Counted from the stretch's first letter, positions 16,644 through 26,614 are shown. The stretch: 64,000 nt of DNA from Edaphobacter dinghuensis (GCF_014640335.1 NZ_BMGT01000001.1:496001-560000); one strand, 5' to 3'. The notes: generated by a model from the letters alone, not told the origin. A program made the numbers and translations.

Positions 16644-17546
16644 ATGGCTGAGGCGATCAAGACGGCGTGGCCGTCGCTGGTGTGGGATGAGTGGGCAGCG
16701 ACGGCGGACACGCTGCATATATGGACACAGATCGTCGGCAAGACGCGGCTGGCGCTGACTCCGCTGCAGAACCACTGGTGGAATGTGCCGTTGTACGTGA
16801 CGGCACGAGGGCTGGGCACATCGGCGATGCCGTACGGCGATGATGTGCTCGATATCGAGTTCGATTTTGTGGCGCACGAGCTGCACCTTCGGCTTGGGTC
16901 GGGGCAGGCGCTGGCTATGAAACTGCGAGCCCAGACGGTGGCTGATTTCTATAAGGAATATCTCGGCTGTCTGGCTTCGCTTGGCGTGACCGTGAAGATC
17001 GACCCGATGCCGTGCGAGTTGGCGCATCCGATCCGGTTCGATCTGGATACGGAACACCAATCCTATGACAAGGAATACGTGCAGCGGTTCTGGCAGGTGC
17101 TGGTCGAAACGGAAAAAGTCTTCCGGCAGTTTGGGACTGATTTTCTCGGTAAGGTCAGCCCAATTCATTTCTTCTGGGGGAGCTTCGATCTTGCGGTGAC
17201 ACGGTTCTCCGGGCGGCTTGCGCCTCCTCGTCCGGGAGCGGATGCGATTCAGCGGGAGGCCTACTCACACGAAGTGATCTCTGCCGGATTCTGGCCGGGA
17301 AATGGCGGCTATGGAGCGGCGGCGTTCTATTGTTATGCTGCTCCGGTACCGGAGGGACTGGCAGAAGCGAAGATTCGGCCGACGGCAGCAGGATGGGATA
17401 AGACCTTAGGGGAGTTCATCTTCCGGTATGAGGACGTACGAGCAGAGGCTTCGCCGGAAGCGTCGCTGCTGGAGTTTTTAGCGAGCTCCTACGAGGCCGG
17501 AGCGAATGCGGCGAAGTGGGACCGGGAGGCGCTGGAACGGCAATAA
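16644..17546 (+). CDS. DUF5996-family protein
   Basis: 300 residues starting at an ATG 5 bp after GGAGGG. The sequence begins with WPSLVWDEWAATADTLHIWT and LQNHWWNVPLYVTARGL, continues with a Trp-rich central block (SPIHFFWGSFDLAVTRFSGR) and ends with GFWPGNGGYGAAAFYCYAAP; these are hallmarks of DUF5996 proteins, which have no known reaction. No signal peptide or membrane helix. It lies in line with dut (57 bp gap) and purL (77 bp), so it may be co-transcribed with nucleotide genes, but no functional link can be drawn. Confidence 0.82.
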   Translation: MAEAIKTAWPSLVWDEWAATADTLHIWTQIVGKTRLALTPLQNHWWNVPLYVTARGLGTSAMPYGDDVLDIEFDFVAHELHLRLGSGQALAMKLRAQTVADFYKEYLGCLASLGVTVKIDPMPCELAHPIRFDLDTEHQSYDKEYVQRFWQVLVETEKVFRQFGTDFLGKVSPIHFFWGSFDLAVTRFSGRLAPPRPGADAIQREAYSHEVISAGFWPGNGGYGAAAFYCYAAPVPEGLAEAKIRPTAAGWDKTLGEFIFRYEDVRAEASPEASLLEFLASSYEAGANAAKWDREALERQ

Positions 17547-17623
17547 AGACAAGTCTGGGACCTGAACGAGAACTGCTGGGCAACGGTAGATTGCCGTACG
17601 TGCGACAATCTTAATAGCGAGCC

Positions 17624-19945
17624 ATGCCCAATACGCAAGTTCAGCACCCAGTTCAGCCTCCCACCCCAGCCACCATTACCCCTGAGCTGCTCAAGCAGCA
17701 CAGTATTACGCCGGACGAGTACACGCGCATCGAAGCCGCGCTTGGACGCACGCCCAGCCTGACCGAGCTGGGGATATTTTCCGTGATGTGGTCGGAGCAT
17801 TGCTCCTACAAATCGTCGCGGGTACACCTGAGACGGCTGCCGACGGAGAGCAAGCTTGTGGTGCAGGGGCCGGGCGAGAACGCTGGCATCATCGACGTGG
17901 GCGATGGATGGGCCTGCGCCTTCAAGATTGAGTCGCACAACCACCCCAGCTACATCGAGCCCTATCAGGGCGCGGCCACCGGTGTGGGCGGCATTCTGCG
18001 CGACATCTTCACCATGAATGCAAGGCCACTGGCGGTGATGGATTCGCTACGCTTTGGGCCTCTCGACGAAGCCGAGCCGGACGAAGCGCTGCGACGCAAA
18101 AATCATCAGGTTGCTACCGGCATTGTGCATGGCGTGGCCGGGTACGGCAACTGTTTCGGCGTTCCGAACCTTGGCGGTGAGACCCGGTTTGAGACCTGCT
18201 ACTCGGGCAATCCGCTGCTGAATGCCTTTGCGCTGGGACTGGTGAAGCGCGACGAGATCTTCTACGCCAAGGCGACCGGCGTCGGTAATCCGGTGATCTA
18301 TGTCGGCGCGAAGACTGGCCGCGACGGTATTCACGGGGCCACGATGGCGTCCGAAGAGTTCACCGAAGGTAGCGAGCAGAAGCGTCCCAACGTGCAGATG
18401 GGCGATCCGTTTATGGAGAAGCTGCTGCTCGAGGCCTGCCTCGAGGCGATGGCGACGGGCGCGGTGCTTGGCATTCAGGACATGGGCGCAGCGGGTCTGA
18501 CCTGCTCAACCTGCGAGATGGGTGGTCGTGGCGAGTTGGGGCTGACAGTCGAGCTTGACCTGGTGCCGCAGCGCGAGACGGGCATGACCAGCTACGAGAT
18601 CATGTTGTCGGAGTCGCAGGAGCGGATGCTTCTGGTGGCCGACAAGCCGCGCGCGCAAGAGGTTCTTGACGTCTTCAAGAAGTGGGGGCTCGATGCCTCG
18701 ATCGTCGGCACCGTGACCGCAAAGCCGAACATGGTCATCACGCAGCACGGCGAGCTGATGGCCGATATTCCCAATAAGAGCCTCACCGATGACGCTCCGC
18801 TGTATCACCGCCCGGTAGGCACGTGGAAGGCACCGGTACCGGTCGATCCTCCGGCTGCCGCGTTGGAAGAGTTGAAAAAGCCCCGCGACTATACCGCCGA
18901 TCTGAAGAAGTTGCTGGCGAGCGCGAACATCTGCGACAAGCGCTGGGTCTATGAGCAGTATGACTCGATGGTGCAGACCAACACCGTGCAGGGACCGGGC
19001 GGCGAGGCTGGCGTAATGCGCATTAAGGGCACCGAGCGCGGGCTGGCGATGGCGCTGGCTGGTAACGGTCGCTGGACGTATCTCGATCCGAAGGTAGGCG
19101 CGATGCATGCCGTGGCTGAGGCCGCGCGCAAGGTGGCTTGTACCGGCGCTACTCCGGTAGCGGCGACGAACTGTTTGAACTTCGGCAATCCGGAGAAGCC
19201 GGAGATTATGGCGCAGCTTTCAAACGCGATTGATGGCATCGCCGAGGCTTGTGTTGCACTGGGCACACCGATTACGGGTGGTAACGTTTCGCTCTACAAC
19301 GAGACCAAGGGCGAGGGAATTTATCCGACGCCGGTGCTTGGGATCGTCGGAATTATTGAGGATGTGACGAAGAGCGTACCGAGCGGATTTCGCAAGGGTG
19401 GCGAGCGGATTATTCTGCTTTCGGCCAAAGGATCACAGAATAGGCTTCAGGCGTTTGGCTCCTCTGATTATGCGAAAACTGTTCTGAATTCTTTCTGGGG
19501 CACGCCTCCTCAACTTGAGGTCGCGAAGGAGGCTGAGCTTCATAAATGCCTCGCCGCTCTGGCAGATGAACGCCTGATCACGTCGGCCAGCGATATCTCT
19601 GACGGCGGTATTGCGGTTACTCTGGCCAAGGCCAGTTTCGTCAAGGGAGTTGGCGCGGCGGTCAGCCTCGATGACGTTGCTGGAGATGACGTGGCGGCAA
19701 ACCTCTTCGGCGAAGAGGCCAGTGCGATCATCGTAACTTGCACGGATGCAGCTTTTGCGCGGTTGACCGAGGTCTGTGGACAGTTCGGGTCGGTCACAGT
19801 CCGCGATATCGGCACTACCGGCGGCCCTATGCTGGATATCTTTACGGCCAAAGGCTCTGCTGTTTCGAGTTCTGTCTCTGCATTGAAGGCCGAGTGGGCT
19901 GGCGCGCTGGATGCGCAGCTTGCAGATGAGGTGGTGACGGCATAA
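17624..19945 (+). CDS. purL: Phosphoribosylformylglycinamidine synthase subunit PurL
   Basis: 773 residues, the size of the stand-alone PurL that partners with PurQ and PurS. It catalyses ATP-dependent conversion of FGAR to FGAM in purine synthesis. Seen: [18 protein letters not shown], the phosphate/FGAR loop [38 protein letters not shown], and in the second half the repeated AIRS-type motifs ([25 protein letters not shown]). purQ and purS are not in the window. The stop overlaps the purF start in TAATG, so the two are translationally coupled. Confidence 0.96.
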   Translation: MPNTQVQHPVQPPTPATITPELLKQHSITPDEYTRIEAALGRTPSLTELGIFSVMWSEHCSYKSSRVHLRRLPTESKLVVQGPGENAGIIDVGDGWACAFKIESHNHPSYIEPYQGAATGVGGILRDIFTMNARPLAVMDSLRFGPLDEAEPDEALRRKNHQVATGIVHGVAGYGNCFGVPNLGGETRFETCYSGNPLLNAFALGLVKRDEIFYAKATGVGNPVIYVGAKTGRDGIHGATMASEEFTEGSEQKRPNVQMGDPFMEKLLLEACLEAMATGAVLGIQDMGAAGLTCSTCEMGGRGELGLTVELDLVPQRETGMTSYEIMLSESQERMLLVADKPRAQEVLDVFKKWGLDASIVGTVTAKPNMVITQHGELMADIPNKSLTDDAPLYHRPVGTWKAPVPVDPPAAALEELKKPRDYTADLKKLLASANICDKRWVYEQYDSMVQTNTVQGPGGEAGVMRIKGTERGLAMALAGNGRWTYLDPKVGAMHAVAEAARKVACTGATPVAATNCLNFGNPEKPEIMAQLSNAIDGIAEACVALGTPITGGNVSLYNETKGEGIYPTPVLGIVGIIEDVTKSVPSGFRKGGERIILLSAKGSQNRLQAFGSSDYAKTVLNSFWGTPPQLEVAKEAELHKCLAALADERLITSASDISDGGIAVTLAKASFVKGVGAAVSLDDVAGDDVAANLFGEEASAIIVTCTDAAFARLTEVCGQFGSVTVRDIGTTGGPMLDIFTAKGSAVSSSVSALKAEWAGALDAQLADEVVTA

Positions 19946-21432
19946 TGGATACCTTGCTTGCACTCCAGAACAATCCGATAGAAGAGATGGATGAAGAGGA
20001 CGCTACCCCGTTCGATAAGCTGCGCGAAGAGTGCGGCGTGATGGCGATCTACAACCATCCCGACGCGGCGCGCATGACCTACTGGGGCCTCTACTCGCTG
20101 CAGCATCGCGGACAGGAGTCTGGCGGCATCGCCTCCGCCGACGGGCAGAATGTGAACGACATCAAGGGCATGGGCCTGGTGTCGGAGATCTTTACCGATG
20201 ATGTGCTGGCCAAACTACCCGGCCACATCGCCATCGGACACACTCGCTACTCCACCACCGGTGATTCGGCGCTGCTGAACGCGCAGCCCATCTCGGTTGA
20301 GAGCACGAAGGGCTTGATCGCGATTGCGCACAACGGCAATCTGGTGAACCTGGGCACGGCGCGGGAGCGGCTGGAGCGCGATGGCGCGCTCTTCCAGACG
20401 ACCTCGGACTCAGAGATCATCATCCAGTTGATCGCGCACTCGAAGCATTCGACGCTGGTGGACTGCATCGCCGATTCGCTGTCGCAGGTTGAGGGCGCGT
20501 TTTCGATTGTGATGATGACGCGTAACCGCATCTTTGCGGCCCGCGATCCGCATGGCTTCCGGCCGCTATCGATGGGAAGAATCCCGGGCGAGAACGGCGC
20601 TCCCGATACATTTGTCTTTGCCTCAGAGACGTGCGCCTTCGATCTGCTGCATGCCAAGTATGAGCGCGATGTACAGCCGGGTGAGCTGGTAATGGTGTCC
20701 GAGGATGGCGTGACCAGCCGCTACTTCGACACGACGACGAAGCAAGCAAGCTGCGTCTTCGAGCATGTTTACTTTGCGCGACCCGACTCGAAGATCTTTG
20801 GTCGCTGGGTACAGCAATCGCGAGCGGAGATGGGGCGGCAGTTGTCGCGTGAGTCCGGTGTTCCCGCCGACCTGATCGTTCCCGTACCGGACTCCGGTGT
20901 AACCGCGGCGATCGGCTACGCGGAGGAGTCGGGGATTCCCTTCAACCTTGGCTTGATCCGCAACCATTACGTGGGCCGCACCTTCATTCAGCCTGAACAG
21001 CGCACGCGAGACTTCGGTGTAAGGATGAAGCTGAACCCGGTGCGCTCGCTGCTGGAAGGCAAACGGGTTATTTTGATTGATGATTCGATCATTCGGGGAA
21101 CGACCTCGCGAAAGATCGTGCGCATGGTCCGTGCTGCAGGTGCAAAGGAAGTACACCTTCGCATCTCCTGCCCGCCGACGATCTCGCCCTGCTTCTATGG
21201 AGTAGACACGCCCAGCAAGAAGGACCTGATCGCGGCTAATCAATCGATCGAAGAGATCTGCAAGTTCATCGAGGCGGATTCGCTCGCCTATCTCTCGCTT
21301 GAGGGGCTGATTCACTGCTGCACCGAGGGCGACGAGCATCCGAACAGCTACTGCACGGCCTGCTACACAGGCAACTACCCGACGCAGTGGGTGGATGTCT
21401 CGGAGATTCTTCCGGCAACGGTGAGTGTCTGA
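19945..21432 (+). CDS. purF: Amidophosphoribosyltransferase
   Basis: 495 residues. Class II glutamine amidotransferase with an N-terminal propeptide of 29 residues that must be removed to expose Cys30 (LREECGVMAIYNHPDAARMT); the SLQHRGQESGGIA and GHTRYSTTGDS motifs follow. The C-terminal phosphoribosyltransferase domain has the PRPP loop VILIDDSIIRGTTSRKIVRM. Cys residues near the end (CPPTISPCFYG, HCC, YCTAC) match the Fe-S-bearing Bacillus-type enzyme. It makes phosphoribosylamine from PRPP and glutamine, the first step of purine synthesis. The next gene points the other way after a strong terminator. Confidence 0.96.
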   Translation: MDTLLALQNNPIEEMDEEDATPFDKLREECGVMAIYNHPDAARMTYWGLYSLQHRGQESGGIASADGQNVNDIKGMGLVSEIFTDDVLAKLPGHIAIGHTRYSTTGDSALLNAQPISVESTKGLIAIAHNGNLVNLGTARERLERDGALFQTTSDSEIIIQLIAHSKHSTLVDCIADSLSQVEGAFSIVMMTRNRIFAARDPHGFRPLSMGRIPGENGAPDTFVFASETCAFDLLHAKYERDVQPGELVMVSEDGVTSRYFDTTTKQASCVFEHVYFARPDSKIFGRWVQQSRAEMGRQLSRESGVPADLIVPVPDSGVTAAIGYAEESGIPFNLGLIRNHYVGRTFIQPEQRTRDFGVRMKLNPVRSLLEGKRVILIDDSIIRGTTSRKIVRMVRAAGAKEVHLRISCPPTISPCFYGVDTPSKKDLIAANQSIEEICKFIEADSLAYLSLEGLIHCCTEGDEHPNSYCTACYTGNYPTQWVDVSEILPATVSV

Positions 21433-21474
21433 TTTAGCTAACGACCAGTCGATTAAGTGTTGAAGGATCTACCG

Positions 21475-21517
21475 TTGGGCCACATATTCGTTACGAGTAT
21501 GTGGCTCCAAGTTTTTA
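21475..21517 (+). terminator. Intrinsic terminator after purF
   Basis: Left arm TTGGGCCACATATTCG and right arm CGAGTATGTGGCTCCAA form a long stem (GU pairs and one bulge) with a 3 bp loop, followed by GTTTTTA. The T-run covers the stop codon of the convergent VOC gene. Confidence 0.85.
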
Positions 21518-22393
21518 GCGGTTCTCTGTCTCACTAGGCGGCGGTCCGGTAAAGGGCGAGCAGCAGGTGGTGCCGGAGGGCTTGAACTCCATGAACTCCA
21601 CCCGCGTCAGGTCAGGATCGAAGAGGTTAAGCTGTATCTTTCCGTCGCGGCCCATCTGGGTCTTGCGGCACTCCGGGCCGGTGCAGCCGTTGCGGGCGAG
21701 CGCCGCGACAGCATCGCTCATATGGGCGACCCCCAGCGAAAAGTGGTTCATACTGCCCAGCGAGTGAGCGTTCGGCGACTCGCCGCGGTTGAGCATGTAC
21801 TCGATCCAGTCGGTACCTTCGGGGACCTGGCTGCTGACGTAGTTGATCTCGCCGTCGTGCTGGCCGCCGAACCAGAGCGGGCGGAAGCCGAGAATATCGT
21901 GCCAAAATTGGTCTTCCCTGGCGCGGTCATGAACCCAGAAGCCGGTGTGGATAATCCGGTGGGAGGTCGCACGTGGCGAGATCGTCTTGGACGATGCAGG
22001 ACGCTGTTGGACGAAGATGACCAGGTGACCCTCCGGGTCGTGGACGCCGAAGCTGCCGTTGCGGAGTGGCTGGTCAATGGCAACATTATGAGCCTTGAGA
22101 TACTGCGCCAGTCCGGTGGCGTTGCGAGTCGTAAAAGCGATGGCAGCGATCCTCGACTGCGGCGCGGGCGTGGGCAACGCTGTGACCTCGAGCCACTGAG
22201 AATCGCTGACGGCGTAGCGGGCGAGGCCGTCTTTTTCGCTTCGGTCGAAGCCCAGTTTGTCCTTGTAGAAGGCGGTAGAGGCCGCCGGGTCTGCCGTGTA
22301 TATGCGAACAAACGCAATGCCGGTGATGGCGGGACGCTTTTGCGCATAGGCGAAGGAGGCGAGAAAGCAGAGCAGGGCGGCGGCTTTTTTCAT
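21515..22393 (-). CDS. Exported two-domain VOC (glyoxalase-fold) protein
   Basis: 292 residues with a short Sec signal (MKKAAALLCFLASFAYAQ). Two vicinal-oxygen-chelate modules follow: residues 22-130 (GIAFVRIYTADPAASTAFYK...GVHDPEGHLVIFVQ) and 145-272 (IIHTGFWVHDRAREDQFWHD...DPDLTRVEFMEF). Each holds the His and Glu positions that bind a divalent metal in the family. VOC proteins include glyoxalases, dioxygenases and resistance proteins; the reaction here is unknown and the export signal is the uncommon point. Upstream lies the DinB gene in the same direction. Confidence 0.8.
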   Translation of the reverse strand: MKKAAALLCFLASFAYAQKRPAITGIAFVRIYTADPAASTAFYKDKLGFDRSEKDGLARYAVSDSQWLEVTALPTPAPQSRIAAIAFTTRNATGLAQYLKAHNVAIDQPLRNGSFGVHDPEGHLVIFVQQRPASSKTISPRATSHRIIHTGFWVHDRAREDQFWHDILGFRPLWFGGQHDGEINYVSSQVPEGTDWIEYMLNRGESPNAHSLGSMNHFSLGVAHMSDAVAALARNGCTGPECRKTQMGRDGKIQLNLFDPDLTRVEFMEFKPSGTTCCSPFTGPPPSETENR

Positions 22394-22483
22394 GTCAGCG
22401 CCACTTTATTGGCGCCCCGAAGGAAAGTCAATGAAAGGTTGTACCTTTTCACTGAACGTGAATCTTCGGGGACGGGGCAGGAG

Positions 22484-22975
22484 CTAAGCCCAACGCGCAC
22501 CCATGAACAGATAGTCCATGGGCCAGTCAGGCGCGACTCCATGCTGCCGCACCAACGTTGCCAACTGTGCATAGTGGCGGATGCCATGCGTCATGGCGTG
22601 GATGAAGAAGGTCTTGCGCGTGGCCATCAGCGAGCCTGCGCGACGAGTGACAAACTCCACCTCCTCTTCCCAGTTATAAGCAGAGTCCGCGATGAGTCTT
22701 CGGAAGAGATCCATTCCCTGTACATGCGTTGCAAACACCTCGGCTGCGGTGCCATACCGAATCTCTTCGTATGGCGTGGCGGGCAATCCGCAGAGTCGCT
22801 CCGCATAGCGAAGCTGCGCCGCGACGATATGCTGCATCAACTCGCCAACGGTCTTGACCCCAGCCACATCGCAGGGCAGCGCCAGCAGGTGGGGATGCGT
22901 CTCCAATAGATTTCGCCACTGCTCGGCGGTCTTATCGTTCCATGCCACCAGTTCTTCGCCTGTCAGCGCAACCAT
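22484..22975 (-). CDS. DinB/YfiT-like four-helix-bundle protein
   Basis: 163 residues, four-helix DinB fold. The metal-binding His triad is visible: His in TVGELMQHIVAAQLRYAERL (about residue 49), and the pair in FFIHAMTHGIRHYAQLATL (about residues 125 and 129/133). DinB-superfamily proteins are metal-dependent thiol transferases or of unknown role. No signal peptide. It is upstream of the VOC gene by 90 bp and downstream of purD; no functional partner is evident. Confidence 0.82.
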   Translation of the reverse strand: MVALTGEELVAWNDKTAEQWRNLLETHPHLLALPCDVAGVKTVGELMQHIVAAQLRYAERLCGLPATPYEEIRYGTAAEVFATHVQGMDLFRRLIADSAYNWEEEVEFVTRRAGSLMATRKTFFIHAMTHGIRHYAQLATLVRQHGVAPDWPMDYLFMGARWA

Positions 22976-23047
22976 CTTCGTACCTCGGCTTTGATCTTTC
23001 GTCTGGCTTGATCTTTTGATTCCGGGTTTTAGCTTTTGCTCTATTTT

Positions 23048-24313
23048 TTATCCCAGAGCTCTATGGCCGATGTCGCGGCGGAACTGCATCCCCTCAAATG
23101 AGATCTTTGCCAGCCGCGCGTAAGCGAGATCGAGTGCGGTTCGCAGGTCAGGTGCCATTGACGTGATGGCCAGAACGCGGCCGCCTGCAGTGACGAGCTG
23201 GCCATCCTTGATGGCAGTGCCGGAGTGGAAGACGACGACGTCTTTGTCCGCCTGATCGGCAACACCCTCAATCACCTTGCCCGAGGCGTACTTGCCGGGA
23301 TAGCCTCCACTGGCTGCGATGACGCAGACACTGGCTCCGGGGTGCATTTTGATGTCGAGCGCGTTGGCCGTACCATCGATCGACGCGTTGCAGAGATCGA
23401 CGATGTCGGACTGCATGCGCAGAAGAATGGCTTGGGTTTCGGGATCGCCGAAGCGGGTGTTGAACTCCAACACCATCGGGCCGCGCGGCGTCATCATTAT
23501 GCCGCAGAAGAGAATGCCCTTGAATGGATTGCCCTCGGCGGCCATGCCGTCGACGACCTTTTGCGCAACGTTTGCCGTGAGCCATTCGCGCATGGCAGCC
23601 GTCGTAAGGCCGTCGGTGGAGTAGGCTCCCATGCCGCCGGTGTTGGGGCCGGTGTCACCTTCTCCGACGCGCTTGTGGTCCTGCGCAGAGGCGATTGCAG
23701 CGGCATGTTTGCCGTCGCAGAGCGCAAAGAACGAGAGCTCTTCGCCGGTAAGAAATTCTTCGAGTACAATCTCGGTCTCATGCGTGCCGAGCAACGCTCC
23801 GCTGAACATCTCGGCAGCAGCAGACTCAGCCTGTAGACGAGTCTCGCAGATGACGACACCTTTGCCGGCAGCCAGGCCATCGGCCTTGACCACGACCGGC
23901 AGCGTAAAGTGATTGAGCTGCTCGCGCACCTCGTCGAGTGTGGTGCAGACGGCGTAGGCCGCGGTGGGGATACCGTGGCGCTGCATGAACTCCTTGGCAA
24001 ATGCCTTGCTCGATTCGAGCCTTGCAGCGGCCTGCGTCGGGCCGAAGACGCGGAAGCTGCGGCGATTCAGCTCGTCGACGATGCCGAGGGACAGCGGAAC
24101 CTCGGGGCCGATCACCGTAAGATCGGGACGCTCGGCTTCGACCACCTGCACCATCGAGGCCAGGCTGTTAACGTCTACCGGAAGGCAGCGGGCAATCTGG
24201 GCGATGCCGCCGTTGCCCGGGGCGCAGACTACCTCGTTGACCTGCGGCGATTTAAGAAGCGACCAGACGAGGGCGTGCTCGCGGCCACCGCCGCCGATTA
24301 CCAGAACTTTCAT
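23048..24313 (-). CDS. purD: Phosphoribosylamine-glycine ligase (GAR synthetase)
   Basis: 421 residues. N-terminal MKVLVIGGGGREHALVWSLL, then the ATP-grasp segments GLAAGKGVVIC, EEFLTGEELSFFALCDG, QDHKRVGEGDTGPNTGGMGAYS and the magnesium-binding VLEFNTRFGDPETQ. It joins glycine to phosphoribosylamine using ATP, the second step of the purine pathway that starts with the purF product encoded 2 kb away on the other strand. Length is normal. It ends 72 bp before the DinB start and could share a transcript with DinB and the VOC gene. Confidence 0.96.
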   Translation of the reverse strand: MKVLVIGGGGREHALVWSLLKSPQVNEVVCAPGNGGIAQIARCLPVDVNSLASMVQVVEAERPDLTVIGPEVPLSLGIVDELNRRSFRVFGPTQAAARLESSKAFAKEFMQRHGIPTAAYAVCTTLDEVREQLNHFTLPVVVKADGLAAGKGVVICETRLQAESAAAEMFSGALLGTHETEIVLEEFLTGEELSFFALCDGKHAAAIASAQDHKRVGEGDTGPNTGGMGAYSTDGLTTAAMREWLTANVAQKVVDGMAAEGNPFKGILFCGIMMTPRGPMVLEFNTRFGDPETQAILLRMQSDIVDLCNASIDGTANALDIKMHPGASVCVIAASGGYPGKYASGKVIEGVADQADKDVVVFHSGTAIKDGQLVTAGGRVLAITSMAPDLRTALDLAYARLAKISFEGMQFRRDIGHRALG

Positions 24314-24400
24314 TTGCAGATGTATCTCCGTTCTCTCACTTTGAGCCTAGGCAAGGCAGTTCACAGAGTCAAACCGGCGACCGAACAGCGCGCCGCAGCT

Positions 24401-25096
24401 TTATTTTGCGCAGGGCAGCAGGCGGATGCCCCCGGCAACTTCCCGGGAAAGATCGAAGGCCGTCGAAGACCGTCCGATGCTGACAGTGTATCCCTCCACC
24501 GAGGACCGCTTCCTGACCCGCAGATGAGCTCCGGGCTTGATGCCATTGGCTTTAAACTGACGCAGGGCGTGGGCATCGCGGTCCGAGACGCTGTCGATGA
24601 TAAAGACCCCATCCTGCTCGACCTCGGTCAGAAGAATCGAATTCTCCGGAGTCATCTCGCCTTCCATGGTCGGGATGGAATGGCCATGGGGGTCGATGCG
24701 GGGGTGGCCCAGCTTGGCGGCGATACGCTCTTCAAAGCGTTCGGAGATGAAGTGCTCCAGCCGCTCGGCCTCCTCGTGAATCTCGTCGATGGGATAGTCG
24801 AGAATCTCGTAGAGAAAGGTCTCGATCAGGCGATGGTGACGCAGCACCTCGAGCGCGCGCCGCTTCCCTGCCTCGGAGAGCTGCACCCCACGATGCCGTT
24901 CGTACTCGACCAGAGGTGTCTGAGCGGCAGCCAGCTTTTGTAGCATGTTGGTGATCGAGGCCGGAGCGACGCCAAGATGGTCGGCAAGCGCGGTGCTGGT
25001 GACACGGCGATGCTCGGGACCACCCAGCGCGAGGATGGCCTTGAGGTAGTTATCGACAGATTCGCTATTGCGGTTTGCCTGGCGGCGGGCTGACAT
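24401..25096 (-). CDS. DtxR/MntR-family metal-dependent repressor
   Basis: 231 residues. Residues 8-75 are the DtxR winged helix (SVDNYLKAILALGG, VTSTALADHLGVAPASITNM). Residues 76-150 are the metal-binding and dimerisation domain, with VLRHHRLIETFLYE and EEAERLEHFISERFEE supplying His/Glu ligands. The C-terminal 75 residues are a FeoA/SH3-like domain (ILLTEVEQDGVFIIDSVSD). It should repress when bound to Mn(II) or Fe(II). The divergent neighbour is an Nramp manganese/iron transporter, and two matching palindromes lie in the shared promoter, so it almost certainly regulates that transporter and probably itself. Confidence 0.92.
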   Translation of the reverse strand: MSARRQANRNSESVDNYLKAILALGGPEHRRVTSTALADHLGVAPASITNMLQKLAAAQTPLVEYERHRGVQLSEAGKRRALEVLRHHRLIETFLYEILDYPIDEIHEEAERLEHFISERFEERIAAKLGHPRIDPHGHSIPTMEGEMTPENSILLTEVEQDGVFIIDSVSDRDAHALRQFKANGIKPGAHLRVRKRSSVEGYTVSIGRSSTAFDLSREVAGGIRLLPCAK

Positions 25097-25118
25097 GCAA
25101 ATTGACTCCAGATTCAGT

Positions 25119-25147
25119 TTGACGCATTTCAGTAATTTAGGTATACC
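25119..25147 (+). promoter_or_regulatory. Predicted sigma-70 promoter of the Nramp gene
   Basis: TTGACG at 25119-25124, a 17 bp spacer, then TATACC at 25142-25147 as a weak -10. The -10 lies inside the first TTAGGTATACCTAA palindrome, so repressor binding there would block RNA polymerase. Called from consensus only. Confidence 0.5.
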
Positions 25148-25167
25148 TAATTATTAGGGAAGCCTAA
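25137..25167. promoter_or_regulatory. Two tandem operators for the DtxR/MntR-type repressor
   Basis: TTAGGTATACCTAA (25137-25150) is a perfect 14 bp palindrome. TTAGGGAAGCCTAA (25154-25167) keeps the same TTAGG-N4-CCTAA half-sites with an asymmetric centre. Centres are 17 bp apart. They lie about 40 bp from the starts of both the repressor and the transporter. The core resembles known DtxR/MntR-family operators in symmetry and position. Confidence 0.75.
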
Positions 25168-25204
25168 ATTGAGGCGCTTCTCTTTGGCATTGTTTGGGAC
25201 TGAC

Positions 25205-26614
25205 ATGGAAGACCATCGTTCATCGTCGTACGCCGAAGCCGGGACAGAGGTGGAGTTCGCCTCGACGGAGACGGCTGCGCCGATGGCGTCGGCAACAACC
25301 TCGATGCCAACGCCGGCTCCAAAGAAGTCTCGATTCGGATTTCGGCATAACGAGTTGTGGGCGTACTTTGGTCCGGCGTTTGTGGCTTCGGTTGCATATA
25401 TCGATCCGGGAAACTTTGCGACCAACATCGAGGGCGGCAGCCGCTTCGGCTATCGGCTGCTTTGGGTACTGCTCTGGTCGAACGCGATGGCCATTCTGAT
25501 CCAGTACCTTTCAGCCAAGCTGGGTATTGTGACCGGGCTGACGTTGCCGCAGAACTGCCGCAAGCATTTTTCACGGCCCATGACGATCTTTCTTTGGGTG
25601 GCGGCGGAGGTCTCTGCCATTGCCACGGACCTGGCCGAGTTTCTGGGTGCAGCGCTGGGGCTTTACCTTCTGGTGGGCCCAGCGATGCTGGCGCATGGAT
25701 GGACGCGCACGGAGACGATGTTCGCTGCCGCACTCGTCTCGGCGGTCGCGGTGTTTCTGATCCTTGCGCTCGATCTGGCGGGATACCAGTGGCTGGAGTG
25801 GGGCATCATGGCCTTCGTCGGCGTGATTGGACTGTGCTACGGCTTCGAGGTCTTTCTGGTGCATCCGGACTGGAAACTCGCCGCCTATCGGACGCTGCTG
25901 CCGACGCTCGACCCGAAGCAACTCCACGCCAGCCTGTACGTCGCCGTGGGAATGCTTGGCGCGACCGTGATGCCGCATGTGATCTATCTGCACTCGGCGC
26001 TGGTGCAGCCACGCGTGCAGGAACTGAAGAAGCAGCCGATGGTGGTGGGATCTTCGAGGCGGCGCAAGTACCTGCGCTTTGAGCTGATCGATGTGCTCTT
26101 CGCCATGAACGGAGCGTGGCTGATCAATTCCGCCATGATCCTGATGGCGGCAGTCGCGTTTTCGCATCTGCCCAACCCGGTGACGACCATCGAACAGGCG
26201 CACGAAACACTTGGCCCGCTGCTGGGGCCGGTCTCAGCGGTGATCTTTGCCGTGGCGCTGTTCTGCTCGGGGCTCTCGTCTTCGACCGTCGGTGTGATGG
26301 CCGGACAAGTGATCATCGAAGGTTTTCTCGATATCAAGTTCTCCATCTTCCTGCGGCGGCTGATTACGGTTATTCCCGCGTTGATTGTCATAGCAGTGGG
26401 GCTCGACCCACTGAAGATCCTGATCTTCTCGCAGGTGATCCTCAGCTTCACCCTGCCCTTTGCACTGATTCCGCTGCTGATTCTGACCAACCGCCATTCG
26501 GTAATGGATACGTTCGTCAGCGCACGCCGAACGAAGATCGCAGGATGGGTGTCAGTCGGCATCATCCTTACATTGAATGCGGTACTTCTGGGACAGATTG
26601 CCTTCGGCGGTTAA
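25205..26614 (+). CDS. mntH: Nramp-family divalent metal (Mn/Fe) transporter
   Basis: 469 residues from the ATG at 25205; a TTG at 25169 is in frame but would begin at the edge of the operators. After a soluble Ala/Thr-rich N-terminus, the first helix carries the Nramp metal-binding motif as ASVAYIDPGNFATNIEGG (DPGN), and the TM6 motif reads GMLGATVMPHVIYLHSALV (MPH). About 11 helices in all. It imports Mn(II) or Fe(II) with protons across the inner membrane. Divergent from the DtxR/MntR-type repressor, with operators overlapping its promoter. The transport family is certain; Mn versus Fe preference is inferred from the usual MntR-MntH pairing. Confidence 0.92.
   Translation: MEDHRSSSYAEAGTEVEFASTETAAPMASATTSMPTPAPKKSRFGFRHNELWAYFGPAFVASVAYIDPGNFATNIEGGSRFGYRLLWVLLWSNAMAILIQYLSAKLGIVTGLTLPQNCRKHFSRPMTIFLWVAAEVSAIATDLAEFLGAALGLYLLVGPAMLAHGWTRTETMFAAALVSAVAVFLILALDLAGYQWLEWGIMAFVGVIGLCYGFEVFLVHPDWKLAAYRTLLPTLDPKQLHASLYVAVGMLGATVMPHVIYLHSALVQPRVQELKKQPMVVGSSRRRKYLRFELIDVLFAMNGAWLINSAMILMAAVAFSHLPNPVTTIEQAHETLGPLLGPVSAVIFAVALFCSGLSSSTVGVMAGQVIIEGFLDIKFSIFLRRLITVIPALIVIAVGLDPLKILIFSQVILSFTLPFALIPLLILTNRHSVMDTFVSARRTKIAGWVSVGIILTLNAVLLGQIAFGG

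Noticed and set aside
22420..22470. Small hairpin TGAAAGGT...ACCTTTTCA between the DinB and VOC genes
   Set aside because: Short stem with a bulge and no T-run on either strand; too weak to call a terminator.
25169..25204. TTG at 25169 as the Nramp start
   Set aside because: It lies at the edge of the second operator with no ribosome site; ATG at 25205 is a better start.
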